Source: Haliclona indistincta (taxonomy: Eukaryota > Porifera > Demospongiae > Haplosclerida > Chalinidae). From it: a DNA stretch of 64,000 nucleotides. The notes under the pieces were generated by a model. That model did no database searches. It worked only from the letters and a program-made list of their open reading frames with translations, and was not told the origin of the DNA. Below are positions 10,601 to 25,600 of this stretch, piece by piece (the stretch's first letter is position 1; every line of letters begins with the position of its first letter). Location of the stretch: the NCBI GenBank assembly GCA_964017065.1, contig OZ024787.1, positions 13,786,905-13,850,904 on the forward strand, read 5' to 3'. A program made the translations under genes and the position numbers.

Positions 10601-13600
10601 GAACTCCTTTACACATCAGTGCCATTAGGGGACGTGAAGGTGTGGTAAAGCTACTATTACAACAACCAAATGTTGTTATTGATTCTCGTGATAAGGTACG
10701 TGTACATTATGGTAACATTTCTATAGTGAGCTAGATCCTCTTGTGCACTAGTGAATCAACAGATAAGGTGGACTTGAAGTTTGTCCATTAGTTTTCACTT
10801 GTTGATGCCTGCAGTGCTGTAGTTAGTATGATTTCATGTCACATGTTTAGTAAATGTGGTTTTTGTTGTGTATGAGAGTTGGAAAACATGTCATTTTCAG
10901 GTGGTGGGTTACCGTTCATTTATGAATATTAACCCTTCACATGCGGCGGGCAACTATAGTCGCCCGGCAAGTTTGACGTCACCGGAAGTGGGCGTTAAAA
11001 TTCGAAGATAGTTTATTTCACCTATAGACCAAATACAGCTATGTGGGGTGTGATTGCGAGCCATTGGCGGGGCCGCAGGCCCCGCCAAGCAGAGCTATGG
11101 CGGGATCACCTAGCACCACTGGGTCTCCAGGGGCTTCTTGACATAAAAAGCAGCCATACATGCACTAACTTTGTCTCACACGTGCTGTTTTGACCAAACA
11201 AGCGGCGTTTTTTGGTCCGGTGAGAGTGATTCTAGCACACGACAGTTGGTAGATCGTCAAGTGGGCGTGGTTAACCGCAATTGTCATTGACAACAAGCCC
11301 GCACGTTGTGCAAGTTGATTTTGCATATTAACTGTGATCACAGCGCTAGTTTGTCTGTCTAATTGTTTCAAAGGTTAGTGAAATTCACAAAATAGAGGCT
11401 AGAATTGCTGTCCGCACTTGAAGGGTTAATGAGCAAAATTATTTTTTGCTACAGAGACTGTTGAACAGCTGAAAACTCTCTGTCAAGTATCATATCGTGC
11501 ATCTGACCCGCATAGCCAAGTGACGTCTTGTGAAAATCTGCAAAGTGCACCCAGCCTCACGAATGCTGTACAAATTTTTCTCTCAAGATAACGTGACATG
11601 TAGAGTTAGCTAGTCAATGAAAAGCATCTTATTTCAAGCCAACAATATTCTCAAGTGATCTACACAGCCTTTTTGCTACTTTTCTTGAATCGTGAGTTAT
11701 CAATGATAAACGGAGATAGGTGTGTTAGTGACCAGCGTATAAAGCATCATAAAAACCTATCAAGAGCGCATTCTCTGGAATTGCTGTGTCAATCCCTCCA
11801 CAAGTTTATCTACAAGTACGTACTAGTCAGTAAACACAGTTCTCTACACAGAATCTTAAATCTTGTATGAAAATTCTGAACTTGATCTCCGCCATTGCCG
11901 TGTATTGTGTAGTACTGTGAGCCCCGCCCTCACCATAGCTTACAATGCGTGAGTGAATGGTAACCCTCCACATTTATTAGTAGGGCAGATTTTCAAAAAG
12001 ATGGGGACCAGCCGGATAAAAGCACCAAATTTTTTCCTGCATGTTCTTGGGTACTAAGCTTTGATTTTTTAATAGGACCCAATCGCGTAGTGCATTCTGA
12101 CAACTTTTATGGTATATAATTTTATATTTTAACGTTCATGAATAATTACTGAGTACATACATTTTGTACATAAACCATTTCTAAACTGGCTAAAACTTAC
12201 TCTACTATGTACTTCTACTGGTATATTAAATAATGAATCATACCCAGCAATGATTTTGTTACAAAATGAAAAGAACATTATTTTTAGTTTGCATCATTAT
12301 ACTGACAAGAATATTTACTATAATTTAATTTCTTGCAAGTACATCTGCACCACAGCCTTTCTCACTTTTACATCCACACTTAACTAGTTCAAGACATGCT
12401 TTGTTGGCTATTGGTTGTGTCATCCAAATAGGTATCTATATCTGCTGCTGCAAGTCCATCCCCAAGATTCTGGAGTAGGCCTACGCTGTTCACTTGTAGC
12501 CCAGATACTTCTCAAAACTGCTACTCATTATGAAAGGCTGTAAGTTAGTGCAAGAAAGACTGCCAGTAAGATAGTTCAAGAAAGGCTGTAAGATAGTGCA
12601 AGAAAGACTGTAAGATAGTGCAAGAAAGGCTGTAAGATAGTGCAAGAAAGGCTGTAAGATAGTGCAAGAAAGGCTGTAAGATAGTGCAAGAAAGGCTGTA
12701 AGATAGTGCAAGAAAGGCTGTAAGATAGTTCGAGGAAGGCTGTAAGATAGTTCGAGAGAGGCTGTAAGATAGTGCAAGAAAGGCTGTAAGATAGTGCAAG
12801 AAAGACTGTCAGGTAGTGCTAGAAATACTGTAAGACAGTGCAAGAAAGACTGTCAGATAGTGCTAGAAGTACTGTAAGATAGTGCTTGAAATACTGTAAA
12901 ATAGTGCTACAAAGACTGTAAGAAATGCTGTGGAAACATCATGGGAAGCAATTGCAAGGCTGCCTTTGTAGCAATGCAAGAGTATAGCAGTTTTGAGCTC
13001 ATCGATGAGGCAAGAATGACAAGAAAGCAAACTATGGAATACATTCCACCAACAGTCAACGCTCTATTGCAACATGCAAGGTGAGCTGCTTATCAGGTTA
13101 GTATCTGGGCTACAAGTGAACAGCTGAAGCCTACTCCAGAATCTTGGGGATGGACTTGCAGCAGCAGATATAGATGCCTATTTGGATGACACAACCAATA
13201 GCCAACAAAGCATGTCTTGAACTAGTTAAGTGTGGGTATAAAAGTGAGAAAGGCTGTGGTGCAGATATACTTGCAAGAAATTAAGCTAACTGGTCATGCA
13301 CTGAACTTAGTAAACAAACTTGTCAGTATAATGCAAACTAAAATGTTCTATCAACAAAATCATTGCTGGGTATGATTTATTATTTAATATACCAGTAGAA
13401 GTACATAGTAGAGTAAGTTTTAGCCAGTTTAGAAATGGTTTATGTACAAAATGTATGTACTCATTAATTATTCATGAACATTAAAATATAAAATTACCAT
13501 AAAAGTTGTCAGAATGCACTACGCGATTGGGTCCTATTAAAAAATCAAAGCTTAGTACCCAAAGACATGCAGGAAAAAATTTGGTGCTTTTATCCAGTCT

Positions 13601-16600
13601 GTCCCCATTCCTCCAAAATAGTCCAAAAATCTGCCCTACTATATGGAATTTGTGATTATTATTCAAAGATAATAACAGTAAATCTGCTTTTGTTTACTAT
13701 TGTTTTGTACTAGATGGTGGATTATTGTTGGTTGATCATTGTTACTGAGACACTCATAGTACATGATCATAACATGTTGTGTTTACTTGTTTGTCAATAG
13801 TATGGAGACACACCACTACACTGGAGTACTAATATGGGTCATCTAGCAGTAGTGAAGATGCTTGTGGAAGCTGGTGCTAATATCAGTTCAGTTAATAATG
13901 TGAGTACAAAGTGTGTCTACATTGTGAGATTATGATGGATCAGAGTACAAGTGTTACTATAGTGTATGTATGCTGTATCATGTGATATGTACAATACTAC
14001 GGTAGGCACTTGATACTTGTGCCTTCAATAGATATTTTGGTAATTCTCTTTTTGGTATTTTCAGCTGTATCCATTGGTTCATGTAATTCACTGCATGTCT
14101 GTATGTCTGTCTGTATACAGAGGAGGTTGGAAGCATTATTATGCACACGCGATTTCCCAATGCATAGCCATCATTAGGCGTGGCTCAATGGCGCTATAGC
14201 ATACAGCACTCGAACTCATCCGTGGATTCTCTCTAAAACTGTATTGTGTAGAGCTTGATTAGTGGTCTTACTAAAAGATATGATACTGTTTTTAGCTTTT
14301 TGTATAGTGCACTGTGCCAGTGTCTGTGCTCTGCACGTTAATTGTGAAATCTAGGAAGAAGTAGTATAGCTCCAGTAGACATCACACTTGTGCTGGAGCC
14401 AGGAAGCTTAAATTTAAGCAACTTTCTTAGTTCTAGGTCTGACCAGGTCTCGTCAGCTGTATTATTGGGTTTTGCAGGTACCAATGGAGCTATCTTTTCG
14501 CTCGCATTTTGCTTTAGGATGGCTGCAGCTAGCTGATTGCTTACACGAGCAATAGTTGTAGTGTTTAAGAATCTTCACCCCTTTCTCAGCCATAGTAGTT
14601 CAGGGACCCATGGGATGGATTGGATATATATTTGTAATCTGCTTTCAAGAGCTATCGATTGGTACTAAATTCATAAAAGAATAGCTCAAAAATCAACAAC
14701 CATACGTTTAGTATTGGATTGAGTTTACAAACCACAAAAAATTTACATGTCACATGACTGAATATTAATGCTTCCATCCTCCTCTGGTCTGTATACATGT
14801 GGTGGACAGGTGATGGAGAGAGAGAGAAAGCCAGTCAGATCGATTTCACTTTCAATGCCTACAGTGTAGCTCCTTATCAACTTGACATATAGCTTCATGT
14901 AGTGCAGAAATGATTACGTAACAGCGTGTGACAGGTTTATTGCACAGCTGGTCAATCCTTCATGAGAGGGTCCTCATTAGTGTGTTTTAGAGCTACTCAC
15001 TGTTGACTAAAGAGTGTAGCAAGGTCATCTGGTGACTCTGCAGTCACTCATTTGTCGATCGCTAAGCATGCTAGTCATTCCCAACCATCCGTCCGTTAGT
15101 AAAGAGGTGTGGTTTTCTATATGGTCACCACGAGGTTTTACATAATGCTCGTTGAGTGGGCGCTTTATACATTAGACATGGGCTGCACTAGGCAAGTCGA
15201 TAGTATTTTGTACAGATGTCGATCGGGACTCAAGCATATGGCTGCAATAGAGAGGTGACTGCGTTACTCAGGTGACCGCTAGCTCAGGTTTCACTGCATG
15301 CACAATATTGTGTTTAATGTAACAAGTGAGCATTTATTATCATGTGTGGGTTGGAAACATTCTGTGATCTCTCAAATTAATTTCTTGAATCAAAAGTTCA
15401 TTATTGATGTCATCTATTGAAAGTATAGAAGTAGGCACTGCCTATAATGTTGAAGGTGTGGTTTAGTACGCTAAAAAGCTAACAATAGTACGCTGGCAAA
15501 AGAATCCAATCACACTGCTACTCTTAACAGCATGGTCAATATTATGGATTCCTTCTTGGAACTTTTTAAAAGTATGCATGTGCAAAATAATTGTCTGACA
15601 ATTGCACTCTTTTATTTCCACAGAATGGTGACACTGCACTACATCGTGCTGCTTTCTGGGGTCATCTTGACACTGTCAAATTCCTTATTCTACATGGAGC
15701 TAACCTGTTTCTCCGTAACAAAGTGAGTGTTATTATCAACTGGTAGTGTTGTGTTGTTGGTAGTTGTATGGTCACAGCTCAACTGATGTGAATTATAGTA
15801 TAATGTAGTTATTATGCCTCGGTGGGCGGAGCCACGAGGCATACTGTAATCGCGTTGTCTGTCAGTCATTCAGTCATTCAGTCTGTCTGTTACATCATTT
15901 TTGCGGCGCACGCTGAACGGTAAGCTCTGAAACTTGCAATGCAGGTAGAAATCGATATTATCTCGGATGTGAACTAGCGAAATTTCGATACAAAGCTTTG
16001 TTCTAGAGTTATGGCGTGATTTGCTTACTTTGTTTGCCGTTGCTGGCGATCTGGACTTCTCCGAAGGCAAGGCTGTCCACAGTTGACTGCCTAGAACCTG
16101 ATAGGTTAGAATTTTACTACAGGATAGCAGTGCAGGTCCAGAGAAATCGTGTAAGCAAGCTATGGAAGCTACTCGCCGAACACTGTAGACACGCCCAGTT
16201 GTTGCGGTCAGCACTGATTGGCTTCTGATTGCATCACTAAAGCACTACTGTACAGTATACATGCATCTGCAGTTGCTGTGTTTGTAGAATGGTGGATAGT
16301 TGTGTTTGTTGATATTTGTAGCAGTATTCTCACAGCAATGAGTGCAATAGTCTTGTTGCAGTATACAGTATACTTTAACTTGTTTCTACTGCAGCTTACA
16401 TTGCATGCTTCCATGATACTGTTTTGATCCTTCCGTGGAGCTACTGCATGCATATGTACGTGCTGTCATAATTATGCATCTTTGCTTCTGCTTGTGCTAT
16501 ATTCGAATGCTGGCAGCTGAATACGAATCCTACGCTGTTATAGCATTACATGCTCAAATTTTAACATCCACCGAGGCATAACCCGCACCAATGGTGCATT

Positions 16601-19600
16601 TTTGTATCTTGTAATTTCACTAGTTTGTTTATTACATATCTCAAGGTACAATACACTAGTGAATTTATCATGTTAGTTTGATTCATTCCTCATTCCATAC
16701 GATGACATGTCAACCCTTTTCAGTTCAATGTGTCAGATTTAGTAATCTTACTAATTTATGGAACATGCAAGTATTACGGAAGTATGCAGTGTTATAAGGA
16801 AATACTGTTGGGCCAGTTTTTGTGGCACCTACAGTACCGCTCACGAGCAAGTTTACAACTGCACGCATGTGACTTGCAGTTGCTTTACGTGCAATCGCGA
16901 GTGTGTATTGTATCGCACTCAATGTGTGATGTGCAGATAAACTATGAGTCGCTTGAGAGCTACTTGCTTCACAAGTATAAATTTAATTAAACGCACAAAA
17001 TTGAAAAAATACGAAAGAAACCATGCAGTTATTTTATTGTTGTTTTATGCTCAAATGTGTGTCTCACATGCAATGCGTGAGGGTTCTGGGTCGGTGCCAG
17101 CTAAGTTTGACTGATACATGCAGTGATGTATCTTTGCGCATAACGCAGGAAAAGTTTTTGGGATTAATTTTATTTTAATTGCTGCTTTATGCGGCACACC
17201 TACCACTACAGCACGATCCAAAAGTTTCATGAATGCTCAGAAGTGTGACAGATAGAAATCTGTCTTGAAATCTAAGCATTTTGGGTATGTTAATGTCGTC
17301 AGCCATTTTGGGTAAAAACTGGTACAGCGATGGCTTATGCGCCGGCCATGGGATTGACATTTTTAATTTACAACATGTATGCATTTGTGCAGGATTTTAT
17401 CATTATTGTTCCTGCTACAAACCTTTATCCTGCATGGCTTGTGTGTATGTGCCAGCGTGTCTTTTGTCTTTGTGTGTGTGCGTGTTGACAATACTATATG
17501 ATACATGACTCATCTCATAATGAATTGTGGCAGTTGATGACCTGTACATGGTTTATTATTAACCCTGTACCTACTGATTACTTGTGTTTCATGACTCACA
17601 CTGTTGTTCTTGTTATACAGGATGGTGACACTGTACTTGATAGAGCGAGAGATTGTAATAAACATGAAGTAGTTCAATATCTGGTGGAAGTTGGTAAGTA
17701 CAATATAAGCTCGATCTGATACTGTATATCATAGAACACTGTGTATGTATGATTATATCAAATAAACCATAATTATTAACATAATTAAATTATTTTTTGA
17801 CTATGTTTTGAAAATCCCGCATAATTTTATCCTCTATACTCAACCTCATGAGTTGCCTATATACACCATCAGCATCATGTATGCATTATTATGCCTCGGT
17901 GGGCGGAGCCACGAGGCATACAGTAGTCGTGTTGTCATTATGCCTCGGTGTGGGCGGAGCCACGAGGCATACAGTAATCGTGGTGTCAGTCATTCTGTCA
18001 GTCTGTCGCAACGATTTCTCGTAGCTCGCTGAAAACTAATCGCTGAAACAAGCAACACGGGTAGAAATCGATACTTGCTCGGATTTGTATTTTTAAAAGT
18101 TTGATTTTAAAGCTTAGTGCGTAAGTTACCGCGTGAATTGCTCACGGCTGGTTCAGTTTTGTAGCTCACGCTGAAAGTTAAGCTCTGAAACTAACAATGC
18201 AAGTAGTACACGGTATTATCTCGCTCTAGAACATGTGAAAACTTTATACGAAGCTTAGTTCGTGAGTTATGGCGCAATTTGCTTACTCGCGATTGATCAT
18301 GGCTGTGCTGGCGATCTGGAGTTCTTCAAAGGCAAACCTGTCCACAGTTGACTACCTAGAAGCTGATAGGTTAGACAGGATAACAGCGCAGGTCCAGAGT
18401 AATTGTGTAAGCAAGCTATGGAAGCTATCTCGCTCGTGTTCATGCAGTATGCATGGGCTGTACTGAACATTGTAGACACGCCCAGTTGAATTAGTGGTCA
18501 GCACTGATTGGCTTCTGATTGCACCACTATACTGCATTACATCATTATTGTTAGCTGTGTAGCCGAGTGAGTTTACTCAGTGGTAAACTATCGCAAGCAC
18601 CTGAGCGTTTTGGTCTGGCCCAGGCTAACAAATGGGCAGGATTAGTAACACTCATGCAGAAACTGTGTACTTTCGCCTACACGTTAATAAATTTTCGATG
18701 TTAAAATTCTGTTACACCGATTTAGCGGGTAGCTGCAGTTTACTGTGTATGTGATTGCTTATGGTGTTAGTAAAAAGCTGAATACCATTAGCTCTAGCTA
18801 CATCAATAATTCGGTATATACCAGACAAAATTTACTCGGCATTGCAGTGCAAATGCACCGAGGCATCCGCACCGCTTTGGTGCTTCATTCAGTCAGTCAG
18901 TCATTCTGTCTGTCATTCTGTCGCAACGATTTCTCGTCGCTCGCTAAAAACTAAGCGCTGAAACAAGCAACATGGGTAGAAATCGATACTTGCTCGGATT
19001 TGAATTTTAAGAAGTTTGATTTTAAAGCTTATTGCGTAAGTTACCGCGTGAATTGCACACCTGGATGGCTGTTGGTGGTTATGTAGACTTCTCTGGAGAC
19101 AAAGTTGTCTACAGCTAGCTGCCTTGCAGCCAGTGAGTTTGTGAACAGCTTGGCAGACTTGTATATGAAGCTTCGTTCTCGAGTTATGGCGTCATTTGCT
19201 TACCTCGCGATTGATGGCCGTAGGCTGGCGATCTAGAGTTCTCCTTAGCACAAAACTATCCACAGTTGACTGCCTAGAAGCTGATAGGTTAGAATTTCAC
19301 TACAGGATATATATAGCAGCGCATGTCTAAAGAAATTGTGTGAGCAAGCTATCTTGCTCGTGCATGGTATGTGTGTGACTGCTGTGGCTAAACACTGTGG
19401 ACACGCCCAGCTGAATTGTGGTTAGCACTGATTGGCTTCTGATTGCATAACTAAAGCACTGCATTGTGATTGCTGTACAGAAATCCTGTATACATGCATC
19501 TGCAGTTGCTGTGTTTGTGGAATGGTGGATAGTTGTGTTTGTGGATAATGTGCCATTTCACCGAGGCATCTGCACCTTAGGTGCTTCATGATATGCAGCA

Positions 19601-22600
19601 TTGTCTGATTGTGCAATGTTTCTTGTGTTGTATCATCACCATCTTGACCACACCCCTCTTGTGATAATTCCTGTATTACTCATTCAGTCTGTGCTAGTTA
19701 GTAATAGCAAAGGCTTATCAAGCCATGATATGAGAGGGCATGCATATTGTTACAATAAGAGACCACACCTAGTACTAACCTGTGTAACCATCTGCAACTG
19801 ATATTAAATAATAGTTATAGATACCGAGTCCAAGGGTCATACGGGATTTATAAACCCTATATACGCGGTTGTTGTGATTACCGAGTGAAGCGAGGTCGTT
19901 ACTTACTGCGGTGGGTTTATAAATCACGTACGACTGGTATCTAACTTACTATGCCTCGGTGGGCAGAGCCACGAGGCATACAGTAGTCGTGTTTTCGTTC
20001 ATTCGGTCAGTCTGTCACAACGATTTCTCGTCGCTCGCTGAAAACTAAGCGCTGAAACGTGCAACACAAGCTAAAGTCAATATTTGCTTGAAAATGAATT
20101 GTAAGGATTTTGGTTGTAAGGCTCTGTTTGTGAGTTATGGCGTGATTTGCTTACCTCGCGATCGATGGCGATCTACATGTAGAGTAGACAAAACTATCCA
20201 CAGTTGACTGCTTAGAAGCTGATAGGTTAGCATTTCACTACAGGATAACAGCGCATGTCTAAAGAAATTGTGTAAGCAAGCTATGGACGCTATCTCGATC
20301 ATAATGGCTGTTGCTGGCGATCTGGAGTTCTTCAAAGGCAAAGCTATTCATAGTTGACTACCTAGAAGCAGATAGGTTAGAATTTCACTACAGGATAGCA
20401 GTGCAGGTCATCTATGGAAGCTATTTCCCTAGTGTTCAGTATGCATGTGACATTGTAGACATGCCAAGTTGAATTGTGGTTGGATTCTGATTGCATACCC
20501 CAAAGCACTGCATTGTGATTGCTGTACAGAAACCATCTGCATACAGCTGTTGCCGTGTTTGTAGAATGGTGGATAGTTTACTGTGTTTGTGGAATGGTAG
20601 ATACATGTAGTTTTGTTTGTGGATATGTACAGTATGTATGTTGTTGTAACATTTAGTTTTATGACTGCACTGAGGCATCAGCACCGCTTTGGTACTTTCA
20701 TTTATAGCATAGCAACTGTACTTTTCGATGCAAAAGCTACAATGGAGCGCTCTCTTGCTGCATGACTGTTTGTGTCCAGAGCTGCTGCGTTTTTGTCAAG
20801 ACGACAAAGTTTTTGAGCCAACTACTCAACAAGTTACGGCTAGTCTTCCAATAGCAGTAACTTATATCCCAGCTACTACCACCACCACCATCGCGCAGCT
20901 AGCTCTGACTTCCATTGATACTAGCCCAGCCCTTGTGAACTCTACCCTAGCTTTCATCTACTACCGCTACCCTCCCATCAACTTCCGTCTTATACCCCGT
21001 TCACACTGCACGTTGGAACCGGGCCGAACCGAACCGTGCCACACTTTATGATCAAAGTTCTGACACAACCGAACCGTCCTGGAAGCGGCCAACCTATGGT
21101 TGGTGTGCCGCGATGGTGCAGTTCAGTTCAGTTGTAGCTCAGTTCAGTTGCGTTCACACTTTCAGAGATTTGCAACACGGCCAACCCGGTTCAGTTCCGT
21201 TTTAGCGCGTAGTGTGAACGCGGTATTAGCACCACCCACCAACTTTTTCCAGAATGCCTCTTCGCCACTAACTAACTCCACTCTCTCATCTACTACTGTT
21301 CCAGTATTTCCATTACCACTAACCAACTCCTCCCTCACTGCCTCTTAGACACTATCCAGCTCTGTTACAGCACTATCTACCTACTCTGCACCCCCTACTA
21401 GCTCCTACCATCAGCAGAAGCAGCCTTGTAGCTAGCTCTAGGATGAATTCCATTAATAGCACAATACTTGTAGCCTAGAAATAAAGCCTATAATACCCAG
21501 TTGATTGCATGTAATAAAAGAGTGATCAGTATTGTCTAGCTGATTATTGATTCTATTAGCAGCACAGCAATTGTATACTATTATCAATAACATCGATGAC
21601 ATCACTCACGATGTCTGATCTATATGACAAAAATTGTGGAATAATAAAATAGTCTGTCATGCAGACACTTGTAGTTCGTTCCTAGAGCTTGAAAGGAGCG
21701 CATGCTCTCAGCTTACTTTGATTTCTATCAGACGCAGTACACTTTACCACAGTTGTCTATATACGTTTACTCTAGCAAAATTTCCTTGTGTTTACATGTC
21801 TAGTGAGTAACCTATTTTTAAAAACAGTATATAAAAATCCATATCTGGATGAATTGCACACTTTTTGCCGCTTGTGACTTGATGAACTAGCTTTATTTAT
21901 AGCTTGATCGATGATCATCATTATTATTGTGTACAGCTGCTGCAGCTGCTGCTGCTGGTGTCCACAACAGGAGTCTTGTGAGTACTCATATACAGCAGCA
22001 GGGCAGTGTGGACGTGCTCTCACTCAAATCATTCTTCATTGGTCCATCATGTGTTGGTAAAACCACAGCTAGACGTCGCCTCACTCGCGAGATTGATCAC
22101 TTAGCACCAGGCGAGATCGTTCCTAGTACTGGGATAGATGCTCCATTGACAGTCCAGCTATATCATGAGACAGATCGATCATCAGTGCTCTTGTCTGGAA
22201 GTGAGAGAGGATGGAAGAATCTGGGACTAGAGGAGCAAGGAGTCGCACTGTGTAGCCATGTCTTCAATACTCTATCGCCACCGCCCTCCTCCAGTAGGGG
22301 TACCACTCCATTGCCACTACCCTCCTCCAGCAGAGATACCACTCCATTGCCACCGCCCTCCTCCAGCAGAGGTACCACTCCATTGCCACCACCCTCCTCC
22401 AGCAGCAGTGATACCAGACCATCTTCACAATCTACTTCAACAGCCTCACATGTTTCTACTCGTAGTCAGACCAATCCATTGTCCAAGTTGGTCAATCTCC
22501 TCAAACAAAAATGGAGGAGTCGCAATACTAAAGAGCTGACGACCGCACTCTCTTCTCTCGTCAAACAGAAAGACTGGCAGTCCATTCAGGAATTCCTCAA

Positions 22601-25600
22601 AGAAACAGATATGCTCACACTTCTCCACATTGTGGATATCGGAGGACAGCCAGAGTGCCATGAGATTCTACCTCTACTATTGCATGGCCTGGCACTCAAT
22701 CTGATATTCCTGAATGTGACACAAGACCTGGACTCCCCCTACACTGTGGTGTACAGGGCTGATGGTGGATACAGTCCTATCCAGTATGAGTCAGAATTTA
22801 CCATCCGAGAGATCATCCAGCGTGCCCTCTGCAGCATTGCCTCACTCCAGACTAGTCCAGACCACAAGCCAGCAGCCATTCTCATTGGCACCTACCTGGA
22901 CCAGAGCAGTGAAGCAGCTGTTCTCACTCTAGATCGCTCCATTCAGGAAGCATTCAAAGATGCTGATTTCATGAAGAACAACATCTTGTGTCCAGTCAGC
23001 AAGCCAGGAGAGGAGGAACGATACATCCACCCACTGGATAATGTTAGTGGTGGCTCCAGTGACATAGAGGAGCTTCGTCAGATAATCACGACCATTGCCC
23101 ACAAGCGCTTCAAGCCAGTGCAAGTACCAACGTCTACCTTGTTACTTCACCTCATCCTGCGCCTGAGATATGAGGTGAGAGGATGGTGCACAGTGCAAGA
23201 GTGTGTGGAGGTTGCCAACATCTGTGGCATCTCTAAGAAAGACCTCCTGGCAGAGAACGGTATCCTCCAGTATCTCCATGACAGGTTTGGCACTATCCTC
23301 CATTATCGTGGCTTGAAGATCGGTCAGCGTGTTATCATCAACACTAACATCATCATGGCCCCTACCACTGAGCTCTTTGTGTATGCATTCGGTGCTAAGG
23401 AAACTGAACCAAGAATAGCAGACAGGATCCGAGCCACTGGCGAAATACCACAACGCCTGATGAACAAGATTTGCTCCTCTGAGAATGTCAAGCCTTCTGA
23501 CAACAGAATCCCCACTAGTGAGATTGTAGAGCTCCTGGCCTCTCGTTACATTCTGTATGAGAATGTTAGATCTGCTAATGAAGAGACCAGCTACTTTCTG
23601 CCTAGTCTTCTTTTACCTGATCACAAAGTTGCCAAAGAATCCAGTGACCCCGACCTCCTCTCTGCTCTCTTCTATTCTCCAATCCTCCTCTGGCCTTCTA
23701 CTGGATTTGTTCCTCTCGGTCTGTTTCCAGCCACAGTAGTCAAGCTGTCCCAGCATGGATCCTGGAGTCTAGACGAGTGCAACAGATTTCGTAACCGAAT
23801 TCGCTTTTATGTTCAGTATCGCAAAGAGAAGTTGCTGTATGTTGAGTTACGTACTCTATCAACTCACCTGGAGTTCCGTATTGTTTCTACCACACCAGTC
23901 AACCCTCGCTTGATACCAGTAGTTCGTGAGGAGCTGTGGGATGCTATTATCGAGGTGTCGTCACTTTATCAGCACACACAAGACGTCAAGTGGCGGTATG
24001 GGTTCTACTGTCCCCACTCTGTGAGCTCAGGTGGTCGACCTCATCCTGCACTTTGTCAGACAATGGAGGAACCACAGGATGTGGTGTGTTCTCTATCAGA
24101 TTGTCATGGAGGACCAGTTGGACTAGAGGATAGACACAAGTGCTGGTTCATGGTGAGTGCATTATACTGTAATGACATGCATGTAGCACTTGCATAGCAC
24201 TTGTGTATAGTATTATTATGCCTCAGTGGGCGGAGCCACGAGGCATACAGTAATCGTGGTGTTATTCTGTCTGTCTGTCGCAACGATTTCTCGGCGCTCG
24301 CTGAAAACTAAGCGCTGAAACAAGCAACACGGGTAGAAATCGATACTTGCTCGGATTTGTATTTTCAGAAGTTTGATTTTAAAGCTTAGTGCGTAAGTTA
24401 CCGTGTGAATTGCTCTCGGTTGATTCGGTTTTGTAGCGCACGTTGAAAGTTAAGCTCTGAAACTAGCAATGCAAGTAGAACACGGTATTATCTCGCTTTT
24501 GAACATGTGAAAACTTTATATGAAGCTTAGTTCGTGAGTTATGGTGCTATTTGCTCACTTTGTTTACCGTTCATGCCGTTGCTGGCGATCTGGACTTCTC
24601 CAAAGGCAAAGCTGTCCACAGTTGACTGCCTAGAAGCTGATAGGTTATAATTTTACTACAGTATAGCAGCGAAGGTCCAGAAAAATTCTGTGAGCAAGCT
24701 ATGGAAGCTATCTTATGCGTGTGACTGCTGTGCTATACACTGTAGACACGCCCAGTTCAATTGTGGTTAGCACTGATTGGCTTCTGATTGCATTACTAAA
24801 GCACTGCATTGTGATTGCTGTACAGAAATCTTGTATAAATGCATCTGCAGTTGCTGTGTTTGTGGAATGGTGGATAGTTGTGTTTGTGGATATTGTGTCA
24901 TTCCACCGAGGCATCTGCACCTTAATTAGGTGCTTCATTATAGTCTGTTGTTGACTGCAGGTAATACAGATCAACACTGATTCTGATAGAGATGGTAAAC
25001 TGAAGGAGTCCACCACAGCTGATCTACCATCATCAGTAGCATCATCATCATCAGTAGTAGTTCCCACTAGTACATCTGGTACAATACTACCATCATCAGG
25101 TGAAGCTTGTTTAGATCATGTGACTATGTTTTAAAATCATCATACTTCAGGTTCTCCTCCTCTCGAAACTGAAATGTTTGATGCATGGTTAAAGAGCTCT
25201 CCCAGTGCATTTTGGAGTGACCTAATCTCAGCTTTGAAGAGCATGAATGAGCACAGAGTTGCTAGTGATATTGCAGCACGCTACTCTGCTGGACTCACAC
25301 CAGGTAATGATCTCTATAACACTCACTGTATGCATAAAGTTTGTGATTTTTCATCACAAATTTTGTAAAATTTGATTACGCGCGGGTGTGCATGGTATCA
25401 TAAGGCTAGCAATACGCTTGTGCATATTACAGCACTAAATTTGAGTTCAGAGAGAAAAAAGAGAATTTAATGCTGCAGATGATAAAAAGATGCACTTGTT
25501 TCTTTTGTGACTATAAATTTTTTAAAAATAATAATTATTATTATAACTCCAATTTGAAGCTGTGCTGTATAGTATTATTAGAGTGTGTTGATTATAGTAA

